A stretch of DNA of 44,245 nucleotides, taken from Gammaproteobacteria bacterium. Lineage in GTDB: Bacteria > Pseudomonadota > Gammaproteobacteria > Steroidobacterales > Steroidobacteraceae. Both the position numbers and the translations under genes were made by a program. Shown here one piece after another: positions 16,171-24,572 of the stretch. Under the pieces are notes generated by a model, which worked only from the letters and a program-made list of their open reading frames with translations, was not told where the DNA came from and ran no database searches. Each line of letters opens with the position of its first letter. Position 1 is the stretch's first letter. The stretch is taken from NCBI GenBank assembly GCA_028293765.1, contig JAQGOG010000153.1, forward strand, positions 1 through 44,245, written 5' to 3'.

Positions 16171-17001
16171 ATGCGCATCGATTTCACGAAGATGCACGGT
16201 GTGGGCAACGACTTCGTCGTGTTCGATGCGCCGGCCGGGCAACCGGTCCTGGAGCCCGAGCAGTTCCGGCGTCTGGCGGATCGGCACACCGGCATTGGCT
16301 ACGATCAGGCACTGGTGCTGGAAGCGCCCCGGCGGCCCGATACCGCCGTGTTTTACCGGATATTCAATTCCGATGGGCACGAGGTCGAACAGTGTGGCAA
16401 CGGTGCGCGCTGTATCGCCGCCTTGCTCCACCGCCGTGGCCGCGCAGCGGCCGGCTCGATCACTATGGATAGTCCCGCGGGACTCATCCAGGCGCGGATT
16501 CACGGCGGCAACGTCATTTCGGTCGATATGGGCGTGCCGAATTTCGATCCGCACGCCCTCCCCTTCGATGTGCCGACGCAGAGCGATCCGTACTCATTGG
16601 AAGTCGCCGGCCAGGCGATCGAGATAGGCGCCGTCTCCATGGGTAACCCACACGCCGTGCTACAGGTGGAGTCGGTCGACCGCGCGCCAGTTGAAAGCCT
16701 GGGGCCGGCGATTGAACGTCACAGGCGTTTCCCGAAGCGCGTGAACGCCGGATTCATGGAAATCATCGACCCAGCGCATATCCGTTTACGGGTGTATGAG
16801 CGCGGCGCGGGGGAAACTCTGGCTTGCGGGACGGGTGCGTGCGCGGCGGTCGCGGTGGGGCGCCTCCGTGGCCGACTCGATGCCGAAGTGGGTGTGCGCG
16901 TACGCGGCGGTGAGTTGCGCGTAAACTGGGCCGGTCCCGGAGAACATATCTGGTTGACGGGTCCAGCCGAGGTATCCTTCGAAGGTCACGTCGAGGTCTG
17001 A
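16171..17001 (+). CDS. dapF: Diaminopimelate epimerase
   Basis: A 276-residue enzyme that interconverts LL- and meso-diaminopimelate, the last step before lysine and a source of the peptidoglycan crosslinker. It is a cofactor-independent racemase with two catalytic cysteines: Cys75 (EQCGNGARC) and Cys219 (LACGTGACA). GVGNDFVV near the N-terminus and the length match the family (E. coli 274). DUF484 follows after 5 bases and xerC after that, the classical gammaproteobacterial dapF-DUF484-xerC order. lptM, often found close by in this class, is instead about 22 kb away at 39141. No Shine-Dalgarno site precedes the ATG; TATTCT at 16159-16164 would make the transcript almost leaderless if it is a -10 element. 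Confidence 0.97.
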   Translation: MRIDFTKMHGVGNDFVVFDAPAGQPVLEPEQFRRLADRHTGIGYDQALVLEAPRRPDTAVFYRIFNSDGHEVEQCGNGARCIAALLHRRGRAAAGSITMDSPAGLIQARIHGGNVISVDMGVPNFDPHALPFDVPTQSDPYSLEVAGQAIEIGAVSMGNPHAVLQVESVDRAPVESLGPAIERHRRFPKRVNAGFMEIIDPAHIRLRVYERGAGETLACGTGACAAVAVGRLRGRLDAEVGVRVRGGELRVNWAGPGEHIWLTGPAEVSFEGHVEV

Positions 17002-17006
17002 AATTT

Positions 17007-17714
17007 ATGACAACACGAGAAGCCCGCGGCCTTTCGGCCACTGAAACCGAAGAGGAAAACATCACGGCCTATCTGCAGCAGAATCCCGATTTCTTCGAAC
17101 GCCATCAGACATTGCTGACGCGCCTGCGTCTGCCCCATGTACGGGGCGGGTCCACGATCTCGCTCGTGGAGCGCCAGATCGAAGTGCTGCGCGAGAAGCA
17201 CGCGTCGCTCGAAGGGAAGCTTGCAGAGTTCGTACAGGTCGCGCGCGGAAACGACGCGATCTCCGAGAAGCTCCATCGCTTCACGCGGCGTCTGCTGGGT
17301 GCCGGCTCGCGGGCCGAAGCGATCGCGCGCATCGAAGCGAGTCTGCGCGAGGATTTCGATGCGTTTCATTCGGTACTTGTGTTGATCGGCGAACAGGCCG
17401 ACTTCACCCCGCAGCGTTTCGTGCGCACCTTGCGCGCGGACGATGTGAACCTGAAGTCTTTCGAGACGCTGTTTAGCAGCGGCAAGCCCCGTTGCGGGCA
17501 AGCGCGGGACTCGCAGCGTGAGTTTCTATTCGGCTCGGACGCGAACGATATCGGCTCGGTCGCCCTCGTGCCGTTGGGCGAGAAGGGAACCGTCGGTCTC
17601 CTCGCGCTCGGCAGCACGGACCGTGATCGCTTTCACCCAGGGATGAGCACCGAGTTTCTCGCCCGCATGGCGGATCTGATCGCCGACTCGCTCGGCGCCT
17701 CGCGCGGCCGCTGA
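17007..17714 (+). CDS. DUF484 family protein (YigA-like)
   Basis: A 235-residue protein of the DUF484 family, whose domain resembles GAF. The hallmark N-terminal sequence is ITAYLQQNPDFFERHQTLL, followed by VRGGSTISLVERQIEVLREK, a short predicted coiled coil, then a GAF-like region (VALVPLGEKGTVGLLALGSTD) with a helical end. The gene is nearly always located between dapF and xerC, as here, with 5 bases on one side and 16 on the other. Molecular function is unknown; the conserved link to xerC suggests a role related to chromosome dimer resolution or its expression. No membrane segment or signal peptide is seen. Confidence 0.92.
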   Translation: MTTREARGLSATETEEENITAYLQQNPDFFERHQTLLTRLRLPHVRGGSTISLVERQIEVLREKHASLEGKLAEFVQVARGNDAISEKLHRFTRRLLGAGSRAEAIARIEASLREDFDAFHSVLVLIGEQADFTPQRFVRTLRADDVNLKSFETLFSSGKPRCGQARDSQREFLFGSDANDIGSVALVPLGEKGTVGLLALGSTDRDRFHPGMSTEFLARMADLIADSLGASRGR

Positions 17715-17730
17715 AGGACGACCAGGCGCG

Positions 17731-18780
17731 ATGACTCCGGCGGCGCTCGACTGGGTGGCCCGATTCCGTCGATACATGAGCTCGGAGCGGCGGCTGTCCG
17801 CGCACACGGACTCGAACTACGCGCGTGATCTCGCGGCGCTGGTGAAGTACTGCGACCGGATGGGACTCGAAGAGTGGAGCGCGCTGGACAACCAGCACAT
17901 TCGGACCTTCGCCGCGCATTCACATGCCGGTGGCCTGTCGCCACGCAGCGTGCAGAGACGCCTCTCCGCTGTACGGAGTTTTTACGAATTCCTGATACGA
18001 GAGAATTCGTTTATGCCTGGCCCGCTGCCGGCGGGCGAGCGCTCCCTCGGGGAAGGCGCCGCGTTGGGCGAGCGCTCGTTGACGGAAGGCGTCCCGATGA
18101 GCGAGCGCCCCGTGACGAGAGGTCCAGCACCGGGCGAAGATCCAGTGAGGAGCGGCGTTACGCGCAATCCCGCCCACGACGTGCGCGCGCCGAAAGCAGC
18201 CAAGCGGCTTCCGAACACCCTCGACCCGGATCAGATGGCGAGACTTCTCGAGATCCCTCCGGGAGATGCGTTCGTCACCCGCGATCGGGCCATTATGGAG
18301 CTGCTGTACTCCTCCGGTCTGCGGCTCGCCGAGCTCGTGGGCCTCGACAGAGGCAATCTCGACCTGGTGGCTGGCATGGTTCGGGTACTCGGCAAAGGCC
18401 AGAAGGCCCGCATCGTCCCGGTCGGGAGCGTGGCGGTTGAGGTCCTGAAGAAGTGGCTGCAGGAGCGGGCCGCCCTGGCGAAACCCGACGAGGCCGCATT
18501 GTTCGTGGGGCGGGGCGGAAAGCGGCTCGGGCCTCGAGCCGTACAGACCCGGGTGGCGCAATGGGCGCGCCGCCAAGGCCTGAGCATGCACGTGTATCCC
18601 CATCTCTTCCGCCACTCGTTCGCCTCGCACCTGCTTGAATCGAGTGGCGAGCTTCGGGGTGTGCAGGAGCTGCTCGGCCACGCCGACATCTCCACGACCC
18701 AGATCTATACCCACCTTGACTTCCAGCACCTAGCCCGCACCTACGACAAAGCTCACCCCCGCGCACGCAGGAAGGCGTGA
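17731..18780 (+). CDS. xerC: Site-specific tyrosine recombinase XerC with a repeat insertion
   Basis: A 349-residue tyrosine recombinase that, with XerD and FtsK, resolves chromosome dimers at dif. The core-binding SAM-like domain spans about 4-92. The catalytic domain has Arg198 (SSGLRLAEL), the beta-hairpin lysine in GKGQK (221-225), His291 and Arg294 (PHLFRH), His317 (LLGHADI) and nucleophile Tyr326 (IYTHLD), so it should be active. At 349 residues it is about 50 longer than usual XerC (near 300). The excess lies in the interdomain linker, where residues 102-145 are four degenerate 11-residue repeats (GERSLGEGAAL, GERSLTEGVPM and two more). Gene context supports XerC rather than XerD. Confidence 0.95.
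   Translation: MTPAALDWVARFRRYMSSERRLSAHTDSNYARDLAALVKYCDRMGLEEWSALDNQHIRTFAAHSHAGGLSPRSVQRRLSAVRSFYEFLIRENSFMPGPLPAGERSLGEGAALGERSLTEGVPMSERPVTRGPAPGEDPVRSGVTRNPAHDVRAPKAAKRLPNTLDPDQMARLLEIPPGDAFVTRDRAIMELLYSSGLRLAELVGLDRGNLDLVAGMVRVLGKGQKARIVPVGSVAVEVLKKWLQERAALAKPDEAALFVGRGGKRLGPRAVQTRVAQWARRQGLSMHVYPHLFRHSFASHLLESSGELRGVQELLGHADISTTQIYTHLDFQHLARTYDKAHPRARRKA
18034..18165 (+). repeat. Four in-frame 33-bp repeats inside xerC
   Basis: Units 18034-18066, 18067-18099, 18100-18132 and 18133-18165, each 11 codons. Units one and two share GGCGAGCGCTC and GAAGGCG; units three and four are progressively diverged. They encode a charged, Gly/Pro-rich linker between the two XerC domains, so the insertion keeps the frame and avoids the folded parts. 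Confidence 0.8.
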
Positions 18781-18959
18781 GCGGGATTTAGGCATCGAGT
18801 TGGCGTGTGCGGGCCCGATTGCGAAGGCAGTCTTCTTTGAATCGCGCCGCGGCACTCGCTCAGGTCGAGCGGGATTTCGGGTGCGACCGTCTGCATCGAG
18901 CAAGCGGGGCATTCGGGCCCGGTCGCATGACGCAGGCGCGCGGATCAGGCAGGAGCAAC

Positions 18960-19520
18960 ATGTCCGACAAGTTCGAGTTCGACCCCCACGGCACCACCAT
19001 CCTCGCGGTTCGCCGCAATGGCGCGATCGCCATGGGTGGCGATGGGCAGGTAACCCTGGGCAATACCGTCATGAAAGGCAACGCACGCAAGGTGCGCCGT
19101 CTTTTCAACGACAAGGTGCTCGCGGGCTTTGCGGGAGGTACAGCCGATGCGTTTACGCTATTCGAGCGCTTCGAAGGCAAGCTCGAGAAGTACGGGAACC
19201 TCACTCGCGCGGCGATCGAGCTCGCGAAGGACTGGCGCTCGGATCGGTACCTCCGGCGGCTGGAGGCGCTGCTGCTGGTGGGCGACCCTGAGAAGCTGTT
19301 CGTCATCTCGGGCAACGGGGACGTGATCGAGCCCGACCACGACGTCGCGGCGATCGGCTCCGGCGGCCCGTTTGCGCAGGCGGCGGCCCGCGCGCTCATC
19401 GAAGCCTCCGAGCTCGACGCGCGCAGCATCGTGGAGCGCTCGTTGAACATCGCCGCCGACATCTGCATCTACACCAACCGTAACCTCGTCATCGATGAGT
19501 TGAAGCAGGCCCCGGCCTGA
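18960..19520 (+). CDS. hslV: ATP-dependent protease subunit HslV
   Basis: A 186-residue proteasome-beta-like peptidase that forms double hexameric rings and degrades substrates unfolded by HslU. The catalytic Thr is at residue 12 ([12 protein letters not shown]), so an 11-residue propeptide must be removed to expose it; E. coli HslV begins directly with Met-Thr. [51 protein letters not shown] and DICIYTN are family-typical. The start is supported by AGGAG (18951-18955) five bases upstream. The frame is open back to 18807, but that part has no similarity to HslV. hslU follows after 13 bases. Confidence 0.96.
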   Translation: MSDKFEFDPHGTTILAVRRNGAIAMGGDGQVTLGNTVMKGNARKVRRLFNDKVLAGFAGGTADAFTLFERFEGKLEKYGNLTRAAIELAKDWRSDRYLRRLEALLLVGDPEKLFVISGNGDVIEPDHDVAAIGSGGPFAQAAARALIEASELDARSIVERSLNIAADICIYTNRNLVIDELKQAPA

Positions 19521-19533
19521 GGGCCAATACACC

Positions 19534-20874
19534 ATGTCATCATCGCTCACCCCTCGCGAGATCGTTCAGGAACTCGACAAGCACATCATCGGCCAGGACG
19601 CCGCCAAGCGCGCCGTGGCGATTGCGCTGCGTAACCGCTGGCGCCGCATGCAGGTCGAGGAGCCGCTGCGGCAGGAGATCACTCCGAAGAACATCCTGAT
19701 GATCGGCCCGACCGGTGTCGGCAAGACCGAGATCGCGCGCCGGCTTGCCAAGCTGGCCAATGCGCCGTTCGTGAAGGTCGAAGCCACGAAATTCACTGAA
19801 GTCGGTTATGTCGGCCGCGACGTCGACTCCATCGTGAAGGAGCTGGCGGACGTAGCGGTAAAGATGATGCGCGAGCAGGAAGTGGACAAAGTGCGCCAGC
19901 GGGCGCTGGATGCTGCGGAAGAGCGGGTACTCGACGCGCTGTTGCCGAAGCCGCGCATGATGGGCTTCTCCACTGACGAGCCCGCGCAACCGCGCGACGC
20001 CGAGACCCGGCAGAAGTTTCGCAAGATGCTGCGCGAAAACGAGCTCAACGACCGCGAGATCGAGATCGAGCTACGCTCGATGCCGATGGGTGTCGAGATC
20101 ATGGCGCCGCCGGGGATGGAAGAGATGCAGCAGCAGTTGCAATCCATGTTCGCGAACCTCGGGGGCAACCGTACGCGCACGCGCAAGGTGCGCGTGAAGG
20201 AGGCGTTGGCGTTGCTCACCGACGAGGAAGCCGGGAAGCTCATCAACGAAGAGGAGCTGAAGATCAGAGCTCTCTCGAACGCCGAGCAGAACGGGATCGT
20301 CTTCATCGACGAGATCGACAAGGTGACCCGCCGGCAGGAGACGCTGGGCGCGGATGTGTCGCGCGAGGGAGTGCAGCGCGACCTGTTGCCGTTGATCGAA
20401 GGCTCGACGGTCTCGACGAAGTACGGCCCCATCAAGACGGATCACGTCTTGTTCATCGCCTCAGGCGCATTCAGCCTGTCGAAGCCTTCCGATCTGATCC
20501 CGGAGCTGCAGGGCCGCCTGCCCATCCGCGTCGAGCTCGATTCCCTCAAGGTCGGCGACTTTGTGCGCATTCTCACGGAGCCCGATGCTTCCCTCACCGC
20601 GCAGTACCGGGCTCTGATGGCCACCGAAGGTGTGCCTGTCGAGTTTGCGGAGGACGGCGTCCGGCGTATCGCCGAGATTGCCTTCCACGTGAATGAGCGC
20701 ACGGAAAATATCGGCGCGCGCCGCCTGCATACGGTCATGGAACGGCTGTTGGAGACAGTGTCGTACGGAGCCGCGGAACAGAACGGCAAAACCGTGACCG
20801 TCGATGCGAAGTACGTCGACGATAACCTCGGCAATCTCGTGAAGGACGAGGATCTGAGCCGCTACATTCTCTAG
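19534..20874 (+). CDS. hslU: ATP-dependent protease ATPase subunit HslU
   Basis: A 446-residue AAA+ unfoldase partner of HslV. Walker A is GPTGVGKT (58-65); Walker B is IVFIDEID near residue 255. The I-domain between them (about 110-235) carries the substrate-gripping region. The central pore motif GYVGRD follows Walker A. SRYIL at the extreme C-terminus is the conserved tail that docks into HslV and activates it. Its length fits E. coli HslU (443). It forms a two-gene operon with hslV. Only 7 bases separate its stop from that of the convergent response regulator, with no hairpin visible. I looked for a sigma-32 promoter upstream of hslV and found none convincing. Confidence 0.97.
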   Translation: MSSSLTPREIVQELDKHIIGQDAAKRAVAIALRNRWRRMQVEEPLRQEITPKNILMIGPTGVGKTEIARRLAKLANAPFVKVEATKFTEVGYVGRDVDSIVKELADVAVKMMREQEVDKVRQRALDAAEERVLDALLPKPRMMGFSTDEPAQPRDAETRQKFRKMLRENELNDREIEIELRSMPMGVEIMAPPGMEEMQQQLQSMFANLGGNRTRTRKVRVKEALALLTDEEAGKLINEEELKIRALSNAEQNGIVFIDEIDKVTRRQETLGADVSREGVQRDLLPLIEGSTVSTKYGPIKTDHVLFIASGAFSLSKPSDLIPELQGRLPIRVELDSLKVGDFVRILTEPDASLTAQYRALMATEGVPVEFAEDGVRRIAEIAFHVNERTENIGARRLHTVMERLLETVSYGAAEQNGKTVTVDAKYVDDNLGNLVKDEDLSRYIL

Positions 20875-20881
20875 CGGGTGA

Positions 20882-21616
20882 CTAGATCCTGAACCGGTCG
20901 CGCAACTCGCCGGCCATGCGCCGGCTGACTTGCAGTGGCGCTTCGCAGCCGCGCAGTCTCACGAAGTGCTGCCCCTCAGCATTGCGCTCGATGCGTTCGA
21001 GGTAGCGCACGCTCACGAGAGTGTTGCGGTGAATTCGCACGAACACGGAATCGAACTCCTCCTCTAGCGCACGCAGCGAGTCCTCGATGAGATCCTCGCC
21101 TTGCAGATGACGCACCGTCGTGTACTTCTGCTCCGCGAGGAAGAACTGCACCTCCTCGACCGGAATGAGCCGCAGGCCTTCGCGGTGCCGGGCCGCGATG
21201 TGCGTGCGCCGCTTGTCACTGCCGGCCGCCGCGATCTTCTGTAATTGCGGCCGCGTCAGGCGGCCCGCCCGGGCGAGCGCGGCGGCCAGTTTTTCCTTGC
21301 GGATAGGCTTCAACAGATAGCCGATCGCATGAGCATCGAAAGCGTTGATCGCATACTCGTCGAACGCCGTGGTGAAGATGACGGCCGGCGGTTCCTCGAG
21401 CGCATTCAGGTGCCGCGCGGCCTCGATGCCGTCCATTCCGGGCATGCGCACGTCGAGCAGGACTACCGCCGGCGCGAGCTCCTGTGTTCGAGCGAGAGAT
21501 TGTTCGCCGTTGACCGCTTCGCCCACGACTTCGACGCCCGGAATTTCGGCCAGCAGACTCCTGAGTCGCTCGCGTGCCGGCGGTTCGTCATCGACGATGA
21601 GCACTTTAAGCTTCAT
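20882..21616 (-). CDS. LytTR-family response regulator (AlgR-like)
   Basis: A 244-residue two-domain regulator. The receiver has the acidic pair Asp9-Asp10, phosphoacceptor Asp55 (LLDVRMPGMDG), a TTAFDEYA segment and the Lys in LLKPI. A linker leads to a LytTR DNA-binding domain (about 140-244), with LIPVEEVQFFLAEQKYT and IHRNTLVSVRYLERI, as in AlgR of Pseudomonas, which controls alginate, type IV pili and virulence genes. Its ATG shares the A of the kinase stop (TGATG), so the two are translationally coupled. The target regulon cannot be inferred; no alginate genes are present here. Confidence 0.92.
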   Translation of the reverse strand: MKLKVLIVDDEPPARERLRSLLAEIPGVEVVGEAVNGEQSLARTQELAPAVVLLDVRMPGMDGIEAARHLNALEEPPAVIFTTAFDEYAINAFDAHAIGYLLKPIRKEKLAAALARAGRLTRPQLQKIAAAGSDKRRTHIAARHREGLRLIPVEEVQFFLAEQKYTTVRHLQGEDLIEDSLRALEEEFDSVFVRIHRNTLVSVRYLERIERNAEGQHFVRLRGCEAPLQVSRRMAGELRDRFRI

Positions 21617-22698
21617 CACGTGGCCAACAGCTCCCGGTTGTCGATATAGGGAAATCGCAGCGTAACGATGTATTCGGAATCGAAGCGCCCCGACTTCACC
21701 AGCGCCTGCTCCCCGTACATCAGCGCGAGGCGTTCGCGGATGTTGGCCAGTGCCAGTTGGTTCCCCTCGCGCTTGCTCTTGGGTGCGCTGACCGGATTGC
21801 GTACGACGATGGTGATGAGACGGCCCGAGATATCGCCCGTCACCGTCACCGTGCCGCCCGCGGGTTGCGGCTCGACACCGTGATAGATGGCGTTCTCGAG
21901 GAGGGGCTGTAACAACAGGCCTGGCACGAGGGCGTCCCGGGGCAGCGGATCGATTTTCCACTCCACTCGCAGCCGCTCCCCCAGGCGCAGTGCCTCGATG
22001 CGCTGGTAAATGCGCGCGACCTCGAGCTCCTCCTCGAGCAGAATGACGTTGCGCTTCTCGCTCAGGTTGGCGCGAAAAAGGTCCGCGAGATCCTGCACCG
22101 CGGCTTCCGCAAGAGCCGGGTCGGAGCGCGTGAGCGAGGCGATCGTGTTCATGCTGTTGAAAAGGAAATGCGGGCGGATACGCGCCTGCAGCGCATGGAC
22201 CCGAGCCGCGGCCTGCATCTCGACATTGCGGCGCCACTCGTTGGTCACAAAGAAATAACGCAGCGCCAGCCCCGTCACGACCAGGCCGATCGACACGTTG
22301 CGCAACAGGAACATCCCCGGCGCCGGCGGAAACAATCCGGCGATTCCGGCATCGGCGACCGCGGCCGTGCGTCCTATCACAAACACGCAGCCCGACACCA
22401 AAGCGATCACCGCGGTAATCAACGCAAGGACGACCGCCGACCCCTGGGCAACGGAGAGTCGGGCCAGGCGGGTACCGACGAGGCACAGAAGCCCCGCTCC
22501 GGCCAGTCCTATCCACAGGAGGAAGAGGGAGGTGCGTGCGAGATCGGCCCAGAAGTCCACCACTACGCTCTGATGGGCGAGCGTCAACACGAAAGCCGTC
22601 AGTTCGACGATGAGAACGATGACGAGCGCCGCCCGCGACGTGCAGAAGTTGGGGAGGTAGAAGGAGTCCTCGGCGCCGCGGGCGGCGTCGGTTTTCAT
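21616..22698 (-). CDS. LytS/AlgZ-type sensor histidine kinase
   Basis: A 360-residue membrane kinase. About four hydrophobic segments lie in residues 20-155, then a His_kinase domain with the phosphoacceptor His177 in RIRPHFLFNSMNTIA, the signature of LytS/YehU/FimS kinases. The ATPase region has PGLLLQPLLENAIYHGVEP and GNQLALANIRERL. The sensor has no large periplasmic domain, so the signal is probably membrane-associated. Gene order and overlap with the downstream LytTR regulator match AlgZ/FimS-AlgR of pseudomonads. In that family phosphotransfer is weak and the kinase may act partly as a phosphatase; whether this holds here is unknown. Confidence 0.92.
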   Translation of the reverse strand: MKTDAARGAEDSFYLPNFCTSRAALVIVLIVELTAFVLTLAHQSVVVDFWADLARTSLFLLWIGLAGAGLLCLVGTRLARLSVAQGSAVVLALITAVIALVSGCVFVIGRTAAVADAGIAGLFPPAPGMFLLRNVSIGLVVTGLALRYFFVTNEWRRNVEMQAAARVHALQARIRPHFLFNSMNTIASLTRSDPALAEAAVQDLADLFRANLSEKRNVILLEEELEVARIYQRIEALRLGERLRVEWKIDPLPRDALVPGLLLQPLLENAIYHGVEPQPAGGTVTVTGDISGRLITIVVRNPVSAPKSKREGNQLALANIRERLALMYGEQALVKSGRFDSEYIVTLRFPYIDNRELLAT

Positions 22699-22780
22699 GC
22701 GTGGGAAGGGCGGTGCACGGTGGCGGCGATCCCTACGAAATCAGGTGTCTTGCACATGATCGAGGGGCCGCCGTGGCGTT

Positions 22781-23674
22781 TCACTTGCTGTCGTAGTTCG
22801 TTTCGTGAGTGTGGTCGAACAGCTCCGCCTTCAGGCGGAAGGTCGACGAGATATCCTCATCACCATAGCCGCGGGCGACGAGCTCCGCGTATTCGCCGAG
22901 CATGCGCTCGACTACGGGGAGAGTCACGCCAAAACGCGCGGCCATATCGCGGCAGATCGTCAGATCCTTCTCATGCAGCCGCACCCGGAACCCGGCCGGG
23001 AAAGTGCCGCGAACCATGTTCGGAGCGCGATGCACGAAGTACCAGCTCGAACCCGCGCCCTTCCCCAGGGTATCGATCAGCTTCTCGAGCGGCAGTCCCT
23101 GCGCGCGGGCGAACGCCATCGCCTCCGAGACCGCCTCGATGATGCCGGCGCACATGATCTGGTTAGTGGCTTTGGCGGCCTGACCGCTGCCGGTGGGGCC
23201 GAAGTGCGTGACTGCCTTCCCCATGGCCGCGAGAATGGGCTTTGCCCGTTCGAACGCTTCCTCATTGCCGCCTACCATGATGGCCAGCGTCGCGTCGCGC
23301 GCACCCTCGGTTCCTCCGCTGACCGGGCAATCCAGAAACTCCACGCCGCGAGGCTTCAGCAGCTCGGCGGACTTGCGTGCGGTCTCAGCGCCGACCGTCG
23401 AGCTATCAAGTACCAGTGCACCGGAACGCAGATTTGGGGCAAGCTGCTGAACCACTTCGAGTATGTCCGCATCGGCCGAAACACAGGTAACAACGGCATC
23501 GACGCTGGAGGCGAGGTCCGCCAGTGTTGGTGGCGCCTGCACGCTCAATTCGGACGCGAGCGCGCGCGCTTTCTCGCCCGTGCGGTTCCAGACCGCGGCG
23601 AGTAGACCGCCTCGATGAAGATTGCGCGCCATGTGCATGCCCATGGCCCCCAGCCCGACAAAGCCCACGCGCAT
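22781..23674 (-). CDS. NAD(P)-dependent beta-hydroxyacid dehydrogenase (3-hydroxyisobutyrate dehydrogenase family)
   Basis: A 297-residue oxidoreductase. VGFVGLGAMG at the N-terminus is the dinucleotide-binding loop. DCPVSGGTEGA is the substrate-binding signature, and the Lys of KATNQIM is the catalytic residue. FRVRLHEKDL replaces the usual F-x-x-x-L-x-x-KD-L stretch with only small changes. The family includes 3-hydroxyisobutyrate dehydrogenase, tartronate semialdehyde reductase and succinic-semialdehyde/glyoxylate reductases; the substrate cannot be chosen because no valine or glycerate pathway gene is adjacent. ATG 23674 is preferred; GTG at 23689 would add five residues. TATAGT at 23719-23724 (minus) could be its -10 element. 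Confidence 0.9.
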   Translation of the reverse strand: MRVGFVGLGAMGMHMARNLHRGGLLAAVWNRTGEKARALASELSVQAPPTLADLASSVDAVVTCVSADADILEVVQQLAPNLRSGALVLDSSTVGAETARKSAELLKPRGVEFLDCPVSGGTEGARDATLAIMVGGNEEAFERAKPILAAMGKAVTHFGPTGSGQAAKATNQIMCAGIIEAVSEAMAFARAQGLPLEKLIDTLGKGAGSSWYFVHRAPNMVRGTFPAGFRVRLHEKDLTICRDMAARFGVTLPVVERMLGEYAELVARGYGDEDISSTFRLKAELFDHTHETNYDSK

Positions 23675-23807
23675 GATTCTATCGTCCACGGTCGAACGGC
23701 CGGAGCGGCCGCCCAGCGACTATAGAGAGCAGCCGGGCCCTCTGCCACATCAGAACTGCTGCGGTGACCGTCCGGGGCTGAGGCGGGGCCGCTAAACGAG
23801 TGGAGTG

Positions 23808-24290
23808 TTACTGCGCTGGCGAGGTTGGCGCGCTGCCGCAAGCGTCCTGAACCTCGTTGCGTGCCTGGAGCCGATACGTGTCCGCTTCGGCGTCCGACAT
23901 GTACTCGCGTTCCGCGTCTTTGTCCTTGGACGGTTTGAAGATGCGTCGCGCCTGGATCGCCTGCTCGTACCGCTCCTTGGCTTGTTTGCACTGCGCGTCG
24001 CGGGCCTTGGCGACATCCTTTTTGACAGCTTGGGCTGAGGCTTGCTGCTTGACCTGGGCCGAGGCGTTCTGGGCTGACGCGCCCCTGATCTGCTCCGTGA
24101 CTCGCGGGGCCGCGCTCGAGTCCGGACCCAGCGGATGAGGTTTACTGGACTTGATGAGCTCCGATCCGGGCACCCAGCGGTCGCTGTAGTGCGCTTCCCC
24201 GTGTTCGTCCACCCAGCGGAACACGTCCGCGCGAGCGACGCCACAGATTCCGGCGAGTATCAGGCTGGTGATCGCTACAGATCGCATCAT
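23808..24290 (-). CDS. DUF4124 domain periplasmic protein
   Basis: A 160-residue exported protein. The signal peptide is SVAITSLILAGICGVARA, followed directly by DVFRWVDEHGEAHYSDRWV, the DUF4124 signature (a short Tyr/Trp-rich beta domain common in gammaproteobacterial envelopes). The middle is Ala/Gln/Lys-rich and probably helical (about 70-125). Two cysteines (C-K-Q-A and the near-terminal DAC) might pair in the periplasm. Function of the family is unknown. MM at the start leaves 24290 or 24287 as start codon; no Shine-Dalgarno site is evident, and a strong hairpin lies immediately upstream. Confidence 0.82.
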   Translation of the reverse strand: MMRSVAITSLILAGICGVARADVFRWVDEHGEAHYSDRWVPGSELIKSSKPHPLGPDSSAAPRVTEQIRGASAQNASAQVKQQASAQAVKKDVAKARDAQCKQAKERYEQAIQARRIFKPSKDKDAEREYMSDAEADTYRLQARNEVQDACGSAPTSPAQ

Positions 24291-24300
24291 AAGAGGGCCC

Positions 24301-24334
24301 CGGCTAGTTCGCGCTCGCAACCGCGGACTAGCCG
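24301..24334. other. Inverted repeat in the DUF4124 leader
   Basis: CGGCTAGTTCGCG (24301-24313) and CGCGGACTAGCCG (24322-24334) pair with one mismatch over an 8-base loop. On the minus strand it lies 10 bases before the DUF4124 start, where it could sequester the ribosome-binding region or serve as a dyad operator. No T-run is attached. Confidence 0.6.
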
Positions 24335-24452
24335 CCCTCGGCAAAAAGGCGCGACTTTCGCCCGCTAAGTCAGTATCGCCGCTCCAGCCCCCGGGAACCT
24401 TTGAACTCCGTCACAGCCGCGGTAAAGCATTGTGGCGCCGACCGACGACCTA

Positions 24453-24493
24453 AACAAAAAAACCCCGATTCGCCAGTGCGGCGAACCGGGGTT
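24453..24493 (-). terminator. Intrinsic terminator of amtB
   Basis: On the minus strand, a 14-bp stem (24480-24493 with 24461-24474, near-perfect, 5-base loop) runs into TTTTTTTG. It lies 80 bases after the amtB stop. Confidence 0.85.
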
Positions 24494-24572
24494 TGAGGCT
24501 GCGCTTCTTCGGGCTGCTGAGGCGGCCTGCGGCCCCCGTTTCAGCGAAGCGCGCCGCATTTACAGCTGGAGC

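Noticed and set aside
18781..18959. Sigma-32 heat-shock promoter for hslVU
   Set aside because: CTTTGAA near 18833 resembles a -35, but no CCCCAT-type -10 is at the right distance.
21617..22516. N-terminal 300 codons of a 544-codon minus-strand frame
   Set aside because: Shadow of the histidine kinase in another frame; the response regulator begins at 21616.
22168..23142. Plus-strand 324-codon frame over the kinase and dehydrogenase
   Set aside because: Antisense to two well-supported genes and His/Arg-rich without fold.
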